Assembly: GCA_902727985.1 (NCBI GenBank) | Contig: CACVAY010000047.1 | Location: 1-35,547 of the forward strand | DNA: 35,547 nt | Reading direction: 5' to 3' | Source of the DNA: an uncultured Thiotrichaceae bacterium | GTDB taxonomy: Bacteria; Pseudomonadota; Gammaproteobacteria; Thiotrichales; Thiotrichaceae | Shown here: one piece after another, positions 18,864-27,987 of the stretch | Layout of the letters: each line of letters opens with the position of its first letter | Position numbering within the stretch: position 1 is the first letter of the stretch | Notes under the pieces: model-generated | What the model was told of the DNA's origin: nothing | What the model saw: the letters and a program-made list of their open reading frames with translations, nothing else | Database searches by the model: none | Made by a program: the position numbers and the translations under genes

Positions 18864-20276
18864 TTATTGGATACCTAACTCTTCAAGCACTTTGATAGTT
18901 AGCCCACCACGAGGAAGACCTTTGTCACTTTGATATGCATTAACAGCATTCAATGTACCACGGCCGATGTTGCCATCAACGGTACCATTATAGAAACCTG
19001 CATCCTTAAGTGCCTGCTGAATCTTCTTATTAAGATCTTTTGTCATATTTGTCTGACATAGAACACGACGCCACTCCAGTTTCTCACCAGCAATTTTCAC
19101 ACGTTTCTCAACCGTTTTAGTTTCAGCCGGAATTTTAGTACGATTGACTTCAGCTGCACTTACAACTTTTTCAACCTTAATTACTTTAGTTTCAGCAGCA
19201 ACTTTAACTTCCTCTACAGAAGCAGGCGTTTCAACAACGAGTCTCTTAATCTTCTGGAATCTTGCTGGAACCTCTTTCAAACAAACCTGCATCCCCGTGT
19301 AGGTGCCCTCTCCTTCACTATCAGAAGCTCTCCAATAGAATTGAGCATCAGAGACTTTCTCTTTAACTTTAACAATCGTTGTTTCAGCAGCAACCTTTTC
19401 GACTTCTTGTGTAGCATCACTAACAAGCTTCTTAACAGATACCGCTTTTGTTTCTGCTGGAACTTCCGAGTCTTCAATTTGTGCCTCTGTCTTCAACACA
19501 TTCTTGATTAATGTTTCATACTTAGGTGGAACATTTACCAAACACATGATTTCACCGGTCGTATTGTCAATGCGCTCTACAAGACCAGAACCTTTCTTCC
19601 ATACTGCTTTAGCTGGCTCAATCTCGATAGTCTCTTCAGACTTTTCATAGACCGCTGGAACCAACTTTTTAACACCGTAAGATGCTTTAATGGTAACGGT
19701 TTCTTCTGAATCTTCGAATTCGGCTGCTTTAACAATAATATTGGAGGATTCCGCCTTAACTTCTACTTCTTTGTCTTTCTCAGCAAATTGTGCTGGTGCG
19801 TAATATTCACGGAAACATTGTCCAGGAGTAACGGTATCGATATCAATACCGTTAGACTTAGCTGCAACCAATAACGTCGGACTTGCAGGTAGTGCGCGCT
19901 TACCTAAAGACGTTACCCATTCATTTCTCGCAGCTTCAACTTCAACTTGCTCTTCTTCAGTTCTGAATTTTGTCGGGATAACTTTCAATGTCGTATGTGC
20001 AGGACTAATTTCTACTTCAGTTTCTTCCGTGTCGAATGACGCAGGAATAATTTCGATTGTTTCTTGCTCTGGGTTTACCTCGATTTCTTCTGGTCGAGTT
20101 TCAAACTGTGCAGGAACAATAACCTTGGCATAGCATTCCCCAGGCTTAGCATCCGGCAGAGTATTAGTAGCATCTACAGGAGAACTGCTAGTAGATGCAT
20201 CCTCTGCATACGATTGCATTGCAACAGATATCGCCATTGTCAAAACTGCCACAGAGGCAATGCGTTTGTTATTCAT
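18864..20276 (-). CDS. Exported repeat protein with C-terminal peptidoglycan-binding domain
   Basis: Secreted protein of 470 residues. A signal peptide (MNNKRIASVAVLTMAISVAM, cleaved near SYA/ED) leads into about four modules of 80-105 residues. Each begins with Cys and a V-P-A-x-F-E core (CYAKVIVPAQFE, CFREYYAPAQFA, CLVNVPPKYE, CLKEVPARFQ). It continues with short units of about 20 residues with PA and EEVEV/IEIEP, and ends with a Trp (RNEW, KAVW, QFYW, KLEW). A final domain of about 55 residues, from KDLNKKIQQALKDAG to VNAYQSDKGLPRGGLTIKVLEELGIQ, is a PG_binding_1-type peptidoglycan-binding fold. I expect a periplasmic or envelope protein anchored to the wall; the repeat role is unknown. 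AGGAG lies just upstream of the ATG. The Lys/Glu-rich, Val-rich repeats are unlike the neighbours in composition. Confidence 0.8.
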   Translation of the reverse strand: MNNKRIASVAVLTMAISVAMQSYAEDASTSSSPVDATNTLPDAKPGECYAKVIVPAQFETRPEEIEVNPEQETIEIIPASFDTEETEVEISPAHTTLKVIPTKFRTEEEQVEVEAARNEWVTSLGKRALPASPTLLVAAKSNGIDIDTVTPGQCFREYYAPAQFAEKDKEVEVKAESSNIIVKAAEFEDSEETVTIKASYGVKKLVPAVYEKSEETIEIEPAKAVWKKGSGLVERIDNTTGEIMCLVNVPPKYETLIKNVLKTEAQIEDSEVPAETKAVSVKKLVSDATQEVEKVAAETTIVKVKEKVSDAQFYWRASDSEGEGTYTGMQVCLKEVPARFQKIKRLVVETPASVEEVKVAAETKVIKVEKVVSAAEVNRTKIPAETKTVEKRVKIAGEKLEWRRVLCQTNMTKDLNKKIQQALKDAGFYNGTVDGNIGRGTLNAVNAYQSDKGLPRGGLTIKVLEELGIQ

Positions 20277-20362
20277 AAACTACTCCTAAAGTAATTTTTT
20301 TCGGTTGTTAATATTCTATGTAAAATATAAAACGACACTTTAAGCCACGTTTTGGTTAGGCT

Positions 20363-20391
20363 ATTATACATATTGATAGGGCAAGGTAAAC
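20363..20391 (-). promoter_or_regulatory. Likely promoter of the PG-binding repeat gene
   Basis: On the minus strand, GTTTAC (20386-20391), a 17-bp spacer and a perfect TATAAT -10 (20363-20368) lie about 87 bp upstream of the ATG at 20276. The -10 is strong; the -35 is weak. Confidence 0.45.
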
Positions 20392-20447
20392 ATGCTTATT
20401 ACGAAGGTATATTGACTTTAGTCCGCAAAGCATCCACTTACTGATAC

Positions 20448-20476
20448 TATTTACTTATCAAATAGATAAATAAATA
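20448..20476. terminator. AT-rich hairpin downstream of nuoN
   Basis: TATTTAcTTATC and GATAAaTAAATA form a 12-bp stem with one mismatch and a 5-base loop, about 24 bp past the nuoN stop. It is AT-only with no U-tract, so at best a weak end to the nuo transcript. Confidence 0.25.
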
Positions 20477-20499
20477 ATATAAGCGAGAAATTTATCTTT

Positions 20500-21939
20500 C
20501 TAAGTAGCCAAACTCATTCGAACGGCTTCTACACAGACCCCCATCAGTAAACCAGGAAAAATACCTAAGGCAAGCATTAACAACCCATTGATAGATAACA
20601 ATGATGTAAAACCTAAGTGCGCTTCCAAAGGTGCCTCATCTTTAGCCTTATCGAAGTACATATACTTGACAGCACGCAAATAATAAAACGCACCAATTAC
20701 AGACATAACAACAGCTACTATAGCCAACCATAGCAGGTTCGCCTCAAGAACCGCTTGTAAAACAGCCAGCTTCGCATAAAAACCGACCAAGGGTGGAATT
20801 CCTGCCATGGCGAACATGAATAACAACATCATAAACGCATACCAAGGATGACGATCATTAAGACCTTTAAGATCAGTTAGCTCTTCAGCTTCAAAGCCTT
20901 CACGACTAAGCAGGATAATAATAGCGAATCCCCCTAATGATGTAATAGCATAGGTAATTGCATAAAACATCGCCGCAGAATAACCTTGCTCATTGGCACT
21001 CAAGATTCCCATCAGGATAAACCCCATATGTGAAATCGTAGAATAAGCGAGCATCCTTTTGATATTGGTTTGGGCTATTGCCACGATATTACCAACAATT
21101 AATGACAACACCGCCAACAAGATCAGCATTTGCTGCCAACCAGCTGCACCAAACTCCATACCTTCAACCAGTAAACGTATCGTAATAGCAAAAACCGCAA
21201 GCTTTGGCGCTGTACCAATAAGCATAGTGACTGCCGTTGGTGCACCTTGGTATACATCAGGCACCCACATATGAAAAGGAACAGCGCCAAATTTAAACCC
21301 TAGGCCAGCAATAATGAAGGTTAAACCAAATAGCAATACAACATTCTGCATCACATTTTCATTCGCCACATAAGTAGCCACGCCATGTAAATCTATAGAG
21401 CCACTTAATCCATAAAGAATCGACATGCCGTAGAGTAAGAGACCTGAAGCAATTGCACCCAATACAAAATACTTCATTGCTGCTTCAGAAGCTCTGCCAT
21501 CATCTCGACGGAAAGCAACCAAAGCATATAAAGCCAGGGACATTAATTCTAAGCCAAGGTAGATCACCAACATGGTGTTCGCCGAAATCATAATCAACAT
21601 GCCAAGCGTCGCAAAAAGCCCTAGAGTATAAAACTCACCTTTGAACATAGAGCGCTTGCCGAGATAGTCCCGGGAATACACAAAGACCCCCATGATAATT
21701 ACCAGCACACTGATTTTCAGCAAACTTGCCATCTGATCTGCTACGAACATGCCATTGAAGGCTTCACTATTAGGCTCTGAAAGACGGGTAACAATAAGCA
21801 AAATCGTACTTATTAACACAACCTGTGCCATTACGTACGTCACAAATCGGTTTGATTTTTCAAGAAAAAGATCAAGCAACAACAAACCACAGGTTGCGGC
21901 TAGCAGGAAAATTTCGGGGGTAGCAACTGAATAATTCAT
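20500..21939 (-). CDS. nuoN: NADH-quinone oxidoreductase subunit N
   Basis: Antiporter-like membrane subunit in the proton-pumping arm of complex I. I start at the ATG at 21939 (479 residues), which has AGGAGAG upstream; the longer frame starts with TTG. About 14 membrane helices are expected for the family; GLELMSLALYALVAF, GFKFGAVPFHMWVPDVYQGAPT and LAYSTISHMGFILMG carry the conserved Glu, Lys and His. Last gene of the operon, 15 bp after nuoM. Confidence 0.97.
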   Translation of the reverse strand: MNYSVATPEIFLLAATCGLLLLDLFLEKSNRFVTYVMAQVVLISTILLIVTRLSEPNSEAFNGMFVADQMASLLKISVLVIIMGVFVYSRDYLGKRSMFKGEFYTLGLFATLGMLIMISANTMLVIYLGLELMSLALYALVAFRRDDGRASEAAMKYFVLGAIASGLLLYGMSILYGLSGSIDLHGVATYVANENVMQNVVLLFGLTFIIAGLGFKFGAVPFHMWVPDVYQGAPTAVTMLIGTAPKLAVFAITIRLLVEGMEFGAAGWQQMLILLAVLSLIVGNIVAIAQTNIKRMLAYSTISHMGFILMGILSANEQGYSAAMFYAITYAITSLGGFAIIILLSREGFEAEELTDLKGLNDRHPWYAFMMLLFMFAMAGIPPLVGFYAKLAVLQAVLEANLLWLAIVAVVMSVIGAFYYLRAVKYMYFDKAKDEAPLEAHLGFTSLLSINGLLMLALGIFPGLLMGVCVEAVRMSLAT

Positions 21940-21954
21940 CCTCAACTCTCCTGA

Positions 21955-23463
21955 TTAGTTCGGTAATTTAGACTGAGAAGCGTGATTGATAAGATGCTCA
22001 ATCGACACCCCCATTACATGGGTCAAAGGATCCGGCCACAGGCCGAGGAGCAATACAAAGAATGCCAGTACAGCAAGCATAAAAAACTCACGTTTATTTA
22101 CATCTTGAAGCAATGCAACTTCATCATTCGCAACACCACCAAAAATGGTGCGTTTCACCAACCACAGTGAATAAGCGGCACCAACAATTAAGGTAGTCGC
22201 TGCAAGGAAGGCAATCCAGAAACTGGCTTTAAAGCTGGCAAGAATAACCATGAATTCGCCTACAAAACCTGATGTACCGGGCAAGCCACTATTTGCCATC
22301 GCAAACAACACAAAGAACCCCGCAAAAATAGGCATTCTGTTTGCCACACCACCGTAGGCTGATATTTCTCGCGTATGCATTCTGTCATAAAGCACACCAA
22401 TCGAGAGGAACATCGCTCCAGAAATAAAGCCATGCGATACCATTTGCACCATGCCACCTTGCATCGCCAACACCGAGCCATCATAACTACCGGTATTCTT
22501 ATGAATAGCGAACATCAAGAAGAACCCCATGGTGACAAAGCCCATGTGAGCGATGGACGAATATGCAACAAGCTTCTTCATATCTTGTTGGACGAGCGCA
22601 ATAAATCCGATATAAACAATAGCTGTCAAAGACATTAGCATGATTAGCCACGTCAACTCTTCAGACGCATCAGGCACAATAGGCAATGAGAAACGCAAGA
22701 AGCCATAACCACCGATCTTCAACATGATTGCAGCAAGTATGATTGAGCCACCAGTAGGTGCTTCAACGTGCGCGTCAGGCAACCAGGTATGAACAGGCCA
22801 CATAGGGACTTTCACACCAAACGCCAAGAGAAATGATAGGAAAATCAGTATTTGCGCTGTCATCCCAATCTTCATGTGATGCATATCTGTAATCGCAAAG
22901 CTTCCACCTTGATTGTAAAGGTAGATCAGACTGATCAGCATGAAAACAGAACCTAAGAAGGTATAGAGGAAGAACTTGATCGTCGCATAAACACGATTCG
23001 CTCCACCCCAGACTCCAATAACAATAAACATTGGAATCAACATTGCTTCGAAGAATACGTAAAAGAGCATGGCATCTTGTGCAGCAAACACACCATTAAT
23101 GATGCCTTCCATAATAAGAAAGGCCGCCATGTACTGTGCGGGTTTCTTCTGAATAACTTCCCAACCCGCAATGACAATGATCATCGTAATAAAGGTATTC
23201 AGGAGAATCAAAGGCATAGACAGCCCATCGATACCAAGATGATAATGGATACCGAACGTTTGTATCCATAAACGTTTCTCTTCAAACTGCATAGCAGCTG
23301 TGGCTGCATCGAAACCTATCCATAATGGCAAACTCACCACAAAGGTAACGATAGAAACCACGAGAGCCATAGGTCGACACCAATGGTCACCAGCCATCAA
23401 AACCGCAATGCCGCCAACGATAGGTAACCAAATAAGTAGACTTAATAGTGCCCAATTATCCAT
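21955..23463 (-). CDS. nuoM: NADH-quinone oxidoreductase subunit M
   Basis: Second antiporter-like subunit of the membrane arm. The start is the ATG at 23463 (502 residues, MDNWALLSLLIWLP): an AGGAAT site sits eight bases upstream, and the longer frame begins at a TTG inside nuoL. Conserved features are FYVFFEAMLIPMFIVIGVWGG (Glu in the key helix), LAFGVKVPMWPVHTWLPDAHVEAPT and KKLVAYSSIAHMGFV. The gap to nuoL is 20 bp. Confidence 0.97.
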   Translation of the reverse strand: MDNWALLSLLIWLPIVGGIAVLMAGDHWCRPMALVVSIVTFVVSLPLWIGFDAATAAMQFEEKRLWIQTFGIHYHLGIDGLSMPLILLNTFITMIIVIAGWEVIQKKPAQYMAAFLIMEGIINGVFAAQDAMLFYVFFEAMLIPMFIVIGVWGGANRVYATIKFFLYTFLGSVFMLISLIYLYNQGGSFAITDMHHMKIGMTAQILIFLSFLLAFGVKVPMWPVHTWLPDAHVEAPTGGSIILAAIMLKIGGYGFLRFSLPIVPDASEELTWLIMLMSLTAIVYIGFIALVQQDMKKLVAYSSIAHMGFVTMGFFLMFAIHKNTGSYDGSVLAMQGGMVQMVSHGFISGAMFLSIGVLYDRMHTREISAYGGVANRMPIFAGFFVLFAMANSGLPGTSGFVGEFMVILASFKASFWIAFLAATTLIVGAAYSLWLVKRTIFGGVANDEVALLQDVNKREFFMLAVLAFFVLLLGLWPDPLTHVMGVSIEHLINHASQSKLPN

Positions 23464-23483
23464 AAATATGATTCCTAATAATC

Positions 23484-25481
23484 CTATGACGCACTTGTGC
23501 GATAAATAATCCAACTAATGAAAGCAAGAACACCTACGATCATTGAGAAAGCATAATGGTACATATAACCCGTTTGAATGCGTCTTACCGTGCCAGACAC
23601 TTTATTTACAAGCCATGCAGAACCGTTGACCAAAAGACCATCAATCAAGATTCGATCCCCTGCTTTCCATAAGACTTTGCCCAGAGACACAGCCCCACTT
23701 GCAAAAAACTTTTGATTAAAATCATCAACAAAATATTTGTTATCCAACAAGGTATGCAGCCAACGGAAACGTTTATAGAACCATGTGGCAATTTCAGGCC
23801 TACGCATATAAATAAACCAAGCAGAAACCAACCCCCCCATAGCCAACCAGAATGGAGGCATCATCAAACCATGCGTTATAAACCCAAATACACCGTGATA
23901 TGTCGCCTTCATTTCTGAGACCAGAGAGCCTTCCACGCCAACTCCAGCAATTGCCCCTTTAAAGAAGTCTCCGACTACCATTGGGTCTAACAGGTAACCT
24001 GCAAACACCGCTGGAATTGCCAAGGCTACAAGTGGCACCGTAACTACCCACGGTGATTCATGAAGGTGAGATTTTGTATGTTCATCCATGCGCTCTTCAC
24101 CATGAAACACGAGGAAAAACATGCGGAAACTATAAAACGCGGTAACAAAGACACCTAACAACACCATCCAGTAGGCAAATGTAGCCCCTGGAACATCCGA
24201 CATGTGAACCGCTTCAATAATGAGATCTTTTGAGAAGAAACCAGCAAATCCAGGGAAGCCAATCAAGGCCAAAGAGCCTATTAACGATGTCCAATAGGTA
24301 ATCGGCATATATTTCTTTAAGCCGCCCATCTTGCGAATGTCTTGCTCGTGATGCATCGCAATAATCACAGAGCCCGCTGCAAGGAACAATAAGGCTTTAA
24401 AGAATGCATGCGTCATCAAATGGAAGACTGCCGCCCCATAAGCTCCTGCTCCTAAAGCAACCGTCATATAACCCAATTGGGACAAAGTTGAATAGGCAAC
24501 AACCTTCTTAATATCATTCTGCACGATACCAATTAGGCCCATGAAGAAAGCTGTAATTGCACCAATCACCAAGACAAAACTCAATGCCGTAGTGCTGAGT
24601 TCATATAAAGGCGACATTCTTGCCACCATAAAGATACCTGCTGTAACCATGGTGGCGGCATGGATCAAGGCGGAGATTGGTGTCGGACCTTCCATTGAAT
24701 CAGGCAGCCAGACATGTAAAGGAACCTGGGCAGACTTTCCCATTGCCCCAACAAATAACAAAATACAGGTCACTGTCATGAGTGACCACTCGGTACTGCC
24801 AATGATATTGATTTTCGAATCAGCTAGTGCTGGCGCTTTATCAAAGACCTCTTGATAATCCATCGACCCGAAGTACATCAGTACCGCTGCAATACCTAAC
24901 AAGAATCCAAAGTCGCCTACACGATTCACCAGGAAGGCTTTCATATTGGCGTAAATAGCTGTATCACGCGTCGACCAGAAACCAATTAGTAGATACGACA
25001 CCAAACCCACAGCCTCCCAACCGAAGAACAGCTGCATGAAGTTATTCGACATCACCAGCATCAACATCGAGAAGGTAAATAATGAGATATAACTAAAGAA
25101 ACGCTGATAACTGTTGAATCCAGCTTGACTATCTTTCGGCCAATTATGCTCATCGTCAGACATATAGCCCATGGTGTAGACATGCACCATCAGCGACACG
25201 AATGTCACCACGACCATCATCATGGCCGTGAGATTGTCGATCATGAAACCGACATGGAACGAAATACCTTTTACCGCAGACCACGTGTAAAGGTTTTCAT
25301 TATACGTATTACCATCAAATACAATATGCTTAAGTACCACAAACGATAAGATGCATGAAATTGCAACACCCAGAATCGTAACAGTATGTGCGCCTTTTCT
25401 GCCTATTTTGGACCCAAAAAGACCCGCAATAATGGCACCTATAAGAGGAGATAGCGGGATTAAAAGATAGATTAATTCCAT
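23484..25481 (-). CDS. nuoL: NADH-quinone oxidoreductase subunit L
   Basis: Largest antiporter-like subunit, at the distal end of the membrane arm, with the long lateral helix. The 665 residues match the family (613-670). QLFFGWEAVGLVSYLLIGFW, MGKSAQVPLHVWLPDSMEGPTP and KKVVAYSTLSQLGYM carry the conserved Glu, Lys and His of the pumping channel. The C-terminal stretch after residue about 560 (RRPEIATWFYKRFRWLHTLL, NKYFVDDFNQKFF) is the lateral helix region. It starts two bases after the nuoK stop. Confidence 0.98.
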   Translation of the reverse strand: MELIYLLIPLSPLIGAIIAGLFGSKIGRKGAHTVTILGVAISCILSFVVLKHIVFDGNTYNENLYTWSAVKGISFHVGFMIDNLTAMMMVVVTFVSLMVHVYTMGYMSDDEHNWPKDSQAGFNSYQRFFSYISLFTFSMLMLVMSNNFMQLFFGWEAVGLVSYLLIGFWSTRDTAIYANMKAFLVNRVGDFGFLLGIAAVLMYFGSMDYQEVFDKAPALADSKINIIGSTEWSLMTVTCILLFVGAMGKSAQVPLHVWLPDSMEGPTPISALIHAATMVTAGIFMVARMSPLYELSTTALSFVLVIGAITAFFMGLIGIVQNDIKKVVAYSTLSQLGYMTVALGAGAYGAAVFHLMTHAFFKALLFLAAGSVIIAMHHEQDIRKMGGLKKYMPITYWTSLIGSLALIGFPGFAGFFSKDLIIEAVHMSDVPGATFAYWMVLLGVFVTAFYSFRMFFLVFHGEERMDEHTKSHLHESPWVVTVPLVALAIPAVFAGYLLDPMVVGDFFKGAIAGVGVEGSLVSEMKATYHGVFGFITHGLMMPPFWLAMGGLVSAWFIYMRRPEIATWFYKRFRWLHTLLDNKYFVDDFNQKFFASGAVSLGKVLWKAGDRILIDGLLVNGSAWLVNKVSGTVRRIQTGYMYHYAFSMIVGVLAFISWIIYRTSAS

Positions 25482-25483
25482 AG

Positions 25484-25789
25484 TTACCCCTTCATCTCAT
25501 CAAGTTCTTCAACATTAATCGTGCCACGATTTCGAAATAACACCACCAAGATAGCCAAACCGATTGCTGCTTCTGCTGCTGCCACCGTCAAAATAAAGAA
25601 TACAAACACCTGCCCTGCCATATCTTGCAAATAATGAGAAAAGGAAATGAAGTTAATATTGACCGCTAGTAGCATTAGCTCAATACACATCAATATAATC
25701 AAAACATTTTTACGATTAAGAAATATACCGGCAATGCTAATCGCAAATAGCAAGCCCCCAACGATCAAAAAATGCGAGAGTGGTATCAT
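25484..25789 (-). CDS. nuoK: NADH-quinone oxidoreductase subunit K
   Basis: Small membrane subunit of complex I with three helices. The 101 residues match the family (100 in E. coli). The start [15 protein letters not shown] aligns with the E. coli start. The conserved Glu in [13 protein letters not shown] (helix 2) and Glu in [16 protein letters not shown] (helix 3) form part of the proton path. It overlaps nothing but lies within two bases of both neighbours. Confidence 0.97.
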   Translation of the reverse strand: MIPLSHFLIVGGLLFAISIAGIFLNRKNVLIILMCIELMLLAVNINFISFSHYLQDMAGQVFVFFILTVAAAEAAIGLAILVVLFRNRGTINVEELDEMKG

Positions 25790-25790
25790 T

Positions 25791-26396
25791 CTAATCGCCT
25801 CCAGTACTTTCAGACTTCATCTTTACAATACGAACACGATCAGTGCTCTTCACTTTCACCTGATCACTAGGGTTTTGAGATTTGGTCGAAGGTGGACGCT
25901 TTCTATGGGTCAGCGTAATGGCCGCAATAATCGCTACCAGAAGAATCACCGCCGCAATTTCAAACGGATAAACATAGTAGGTATAAAGCTGTTCACCTAG
26001 CACTTCCGTATTGTTGTAATCAGCGGGCTGTGGCGTTGGTTTGGGAATATGCAAACTCTTATTGGTCAACACCATAACCATTTCCGCTGCAACAACAACT
26101 GCAACTAACAATCCTACAGGCAAATATTTGATGAAACCTTCGCGCATGACATCAATGTTTATATCTAACATCATGATGACAAAGAGGAACAGCACCATGA
26201 CCGCACCTACATACACCAAGATCAAAACAACACCTAGAAACTCTGCCTCAAGCATCACCCACAAGGCGGCACTATTAAAGAATGCCAAGATAAGAAACAA
26301 CGCGGCATAAACAGGATTTCTTACCGTGACCATACTCACTGCAGAAGCTAGTAAGACAGCAGACAATAAGTAAAATATGATTTGTTCAAAACCCAT
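25791..26396 (-). CDS. nuoJ: NADH-quinone oxidoreductase subunit J
   Basis: Membrane subunit of complex I next to NuoK, NuoA and NuoN. The 201 residues begin with [23 protein letters not shown] and include [28 protein letters not shown], the conserved helix whose twisting couples quinone reduction to pumping. A charged C-terminal tail ([15 protein letters not shown]) follows the last helix. It begins 21 bp after nuoI. Confidence 0.96.
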   Translation of the reverse strand: MGFEQIIFYLLSAVLLASAVSMVTVRNPVYAALFLILAFFNSAALWVMLEAEFLGVVLILVYVGAVMVLFLFVIMMLDINIDVMREGFIKYLPVGLLVAVVVAAEMVMVLTNKSLHIPKPTPQPADYNNTEVLGEQLYTYYVYPFEIAAVILLVAIIAAITLTHRKRPPSTKSQNPSDQVKVKSTDRVRIVKMKSESTGGD

Positions 26397-26417
26397 AGGT
26401 TTAACTATCTCTCTATA

Positions 26418-26909
26418 CTATCGGTAAGGGGCATCGGCAGCTTTATCCTGAGCCACCATCGTTTCATGTTTATCACCAAAGGCCAGCAATCGGTCTTTGG
26501 TTACAATATTCTCACCACGTTCTTCAAAGTGATACTCAAAGATTCTGGTTTCGACAATCGCATCAACGGGGCATGCTTCTTCACAAAAGCCGCAGTAAAT
26601 ACACTTAAACATATCGATATCGTAACGGGTGGTACGACGTGTTCCATCCTCACGTTCTTCAAGCTCAATATTAATGGCTAATGCAGGACAAACTGCCTCA
26701 CATAATTTACAGGCTATACAACGCTCTTCTCCATTGGGATAACGGCGCAGGGCATGATGTCCACGAAAACGCGGTGATATAGGAGTCTTTTCTTCAGGAT
26801 ATTGAATCGTAACTTTGGGAGAGAATAATCTCCGCCCTGTTACGCTCAAGCCTTTTAGCAATTCAAATAGCGTGAAAGATTTGATCCAATGTCTTAATGT
26901 ACTCGTCAT
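26418..26909 (-). CDS. nuoI: NADH-quinone oxidoreductase subunit I (two 4Fe-4S clusters)
   Basis: Ferredoxin-like subunit passing electrons through clusters N6a and N6b towards N2. I start at the ATG at 26909 (163 residues), which GAGGG precedes by seven bases; the longer frame merely reads into nuoH. Ligands are C64-x2-C67-x2-C70-x3-C74 and C103-x2-C106-x2-C109-x3-C113, both followed by Pro, as in 8Fe ferredoxins. The first ATG (26915) is too close to the ribosome binding site to be preferred. Confidence 0.97.
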   Translation of the reverse strand: MTSTLRHWIKSFTLFELLKGLSVTGRRLFSPKVTIQYPEEKTPISPRFRGHHALRRYPNGEERCIACKLCEAVCPALAINIELEEREDGTRRTTRYDIDMFKCIYCGFCEEACPVDAIVETRIFEYHFEERGENIVTKDRLLAFGDKHETMVAQDKAADAPYR

Positions 26910-26919
26910 CTCCATTCCC

Positions 26920-27987
26920 TCATGACAACCATGGCTGCCAGCCCAATGCAATCGCAATACCCAAACCGAAAATCCACACAAGTGTTACTGGAATCAATAT
27001 TTTCCAACCTAAGCGCATAATTTGGTCGTAACGATAACGAGGAAACGTTGCGCGAAACCACAAGTATAGGAAAATGAAGAATGCTGTTTTAAGTAACAAC
27101 CAATGAATACCATTACCTAACAACACACCAATAAAGGGTAGCTCGGTTAAGAAATCAACGCCTTGGAAAGGTGATAACCAGCCACCAAAGAATAAAATAG
27201 CGGCCAAGGCTGAAATAAGTAGCATATTCGCGTATTCAGCCAAGAAGAATAAGGCAAAAGCCATACCCGAATACTCAACATGGAAACCCGCTACAATCTC
27301 AGATTCACCTTCCGCCACATCAAACGGTGCACGGTTAGTTTCAGCAACACCTGAAATAAAGTAAACCAGGAACAAGCCAATCAACGGCCAAACAAACCAG
27401 TGAGTAATTCCTCCTGACTGGGCTTCAACGATCCCCGAAAGATTCATGGTTCCCGCTGCCATCAAAACACCTACCAGCGCAAAACCCATCGCGATTTCAT
27501 AAGAAACCACCTGTGCACCAGCACGCATGGCACTCAAAATGGCATATTTCGAATTTGATGCCCAACCTGCCAATATAATTCCGAAGACATCCAAGGAAGT
27601 AATTGCCAAAATAAATAACAAGCCAACATTAATATCGGCCAATACCATCTGCGCTTGAAACGGCATGACTGACCAGGCAACAAAAGCGGGCGCCAAGGCT
27701 AATACGGGCGCAAGGTAGAAAACAAAGCGACTGGATTTATTAGGAAGAATAACTTCCTTAAACATCAATTTGACAACATCGGCAATCGGCTGCAACCAAC
27801 CTTTAGGGCCTACCCTGTTGGGCCCCATCCGCACTTGCATATAGCCAATAACTTTACGCTCGGCATAAGTGGTGTATGCAACCGCTAAAATGAGTGGGAG
27901 TAATATGGCTACGATCTTAATAAGAATGACCAATACTGTCTGCACCCATTCAGGAAATGCGTTCCAAATTGATAAAACAAAATCCAT
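26920..27987 (-). CDS. nuoH: NADH-quinone oxidoreductase subunit H
   Basis: Membrane subunit at the junction of the arms, forming part of the quinone chamber. The ATG at 27987 (355 residues) overlaps the nuoG stop as TAATG; the longer frame starts at a TTG inside nuo[34 protein letters not shown] and [27 protein letters not shown] are the conserved quinone-channel loops, with their charged residues intact. About eight membrane helices are expected for the family. Confidence 0.98.
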   Translation of the reverse strand: MDFVLSIWNAFPEWVQTVLVILIKIVAILLPLILAVAYTTYAERKVIGYMQVRMGPNRVGPKGWLQPIADVVKLMFKEVILPNKSSRFVFYLAPVLALAPAFVAWSVMPFQAQMVLADINVGLLFILAITSLDVFGIILAGWASNSKYAILSAMRAGAQVVSYEIAMGFALVGVLMAAGTMNLSGIVEAQSGGITHWFVWPLIGLFLVYFISGVAETNRAPFDVAEGESEIVAGFHVEYSGMAFALFFLAEYANMLLISALAAILFFGGWLSPFQGVDFLTELPFIGVLLGNGIHWLLLKTAFFIFLYLWFRATFPRYRYDQIMRLGWKILIPVTLVWIFGLGIAIALGWQPWLS

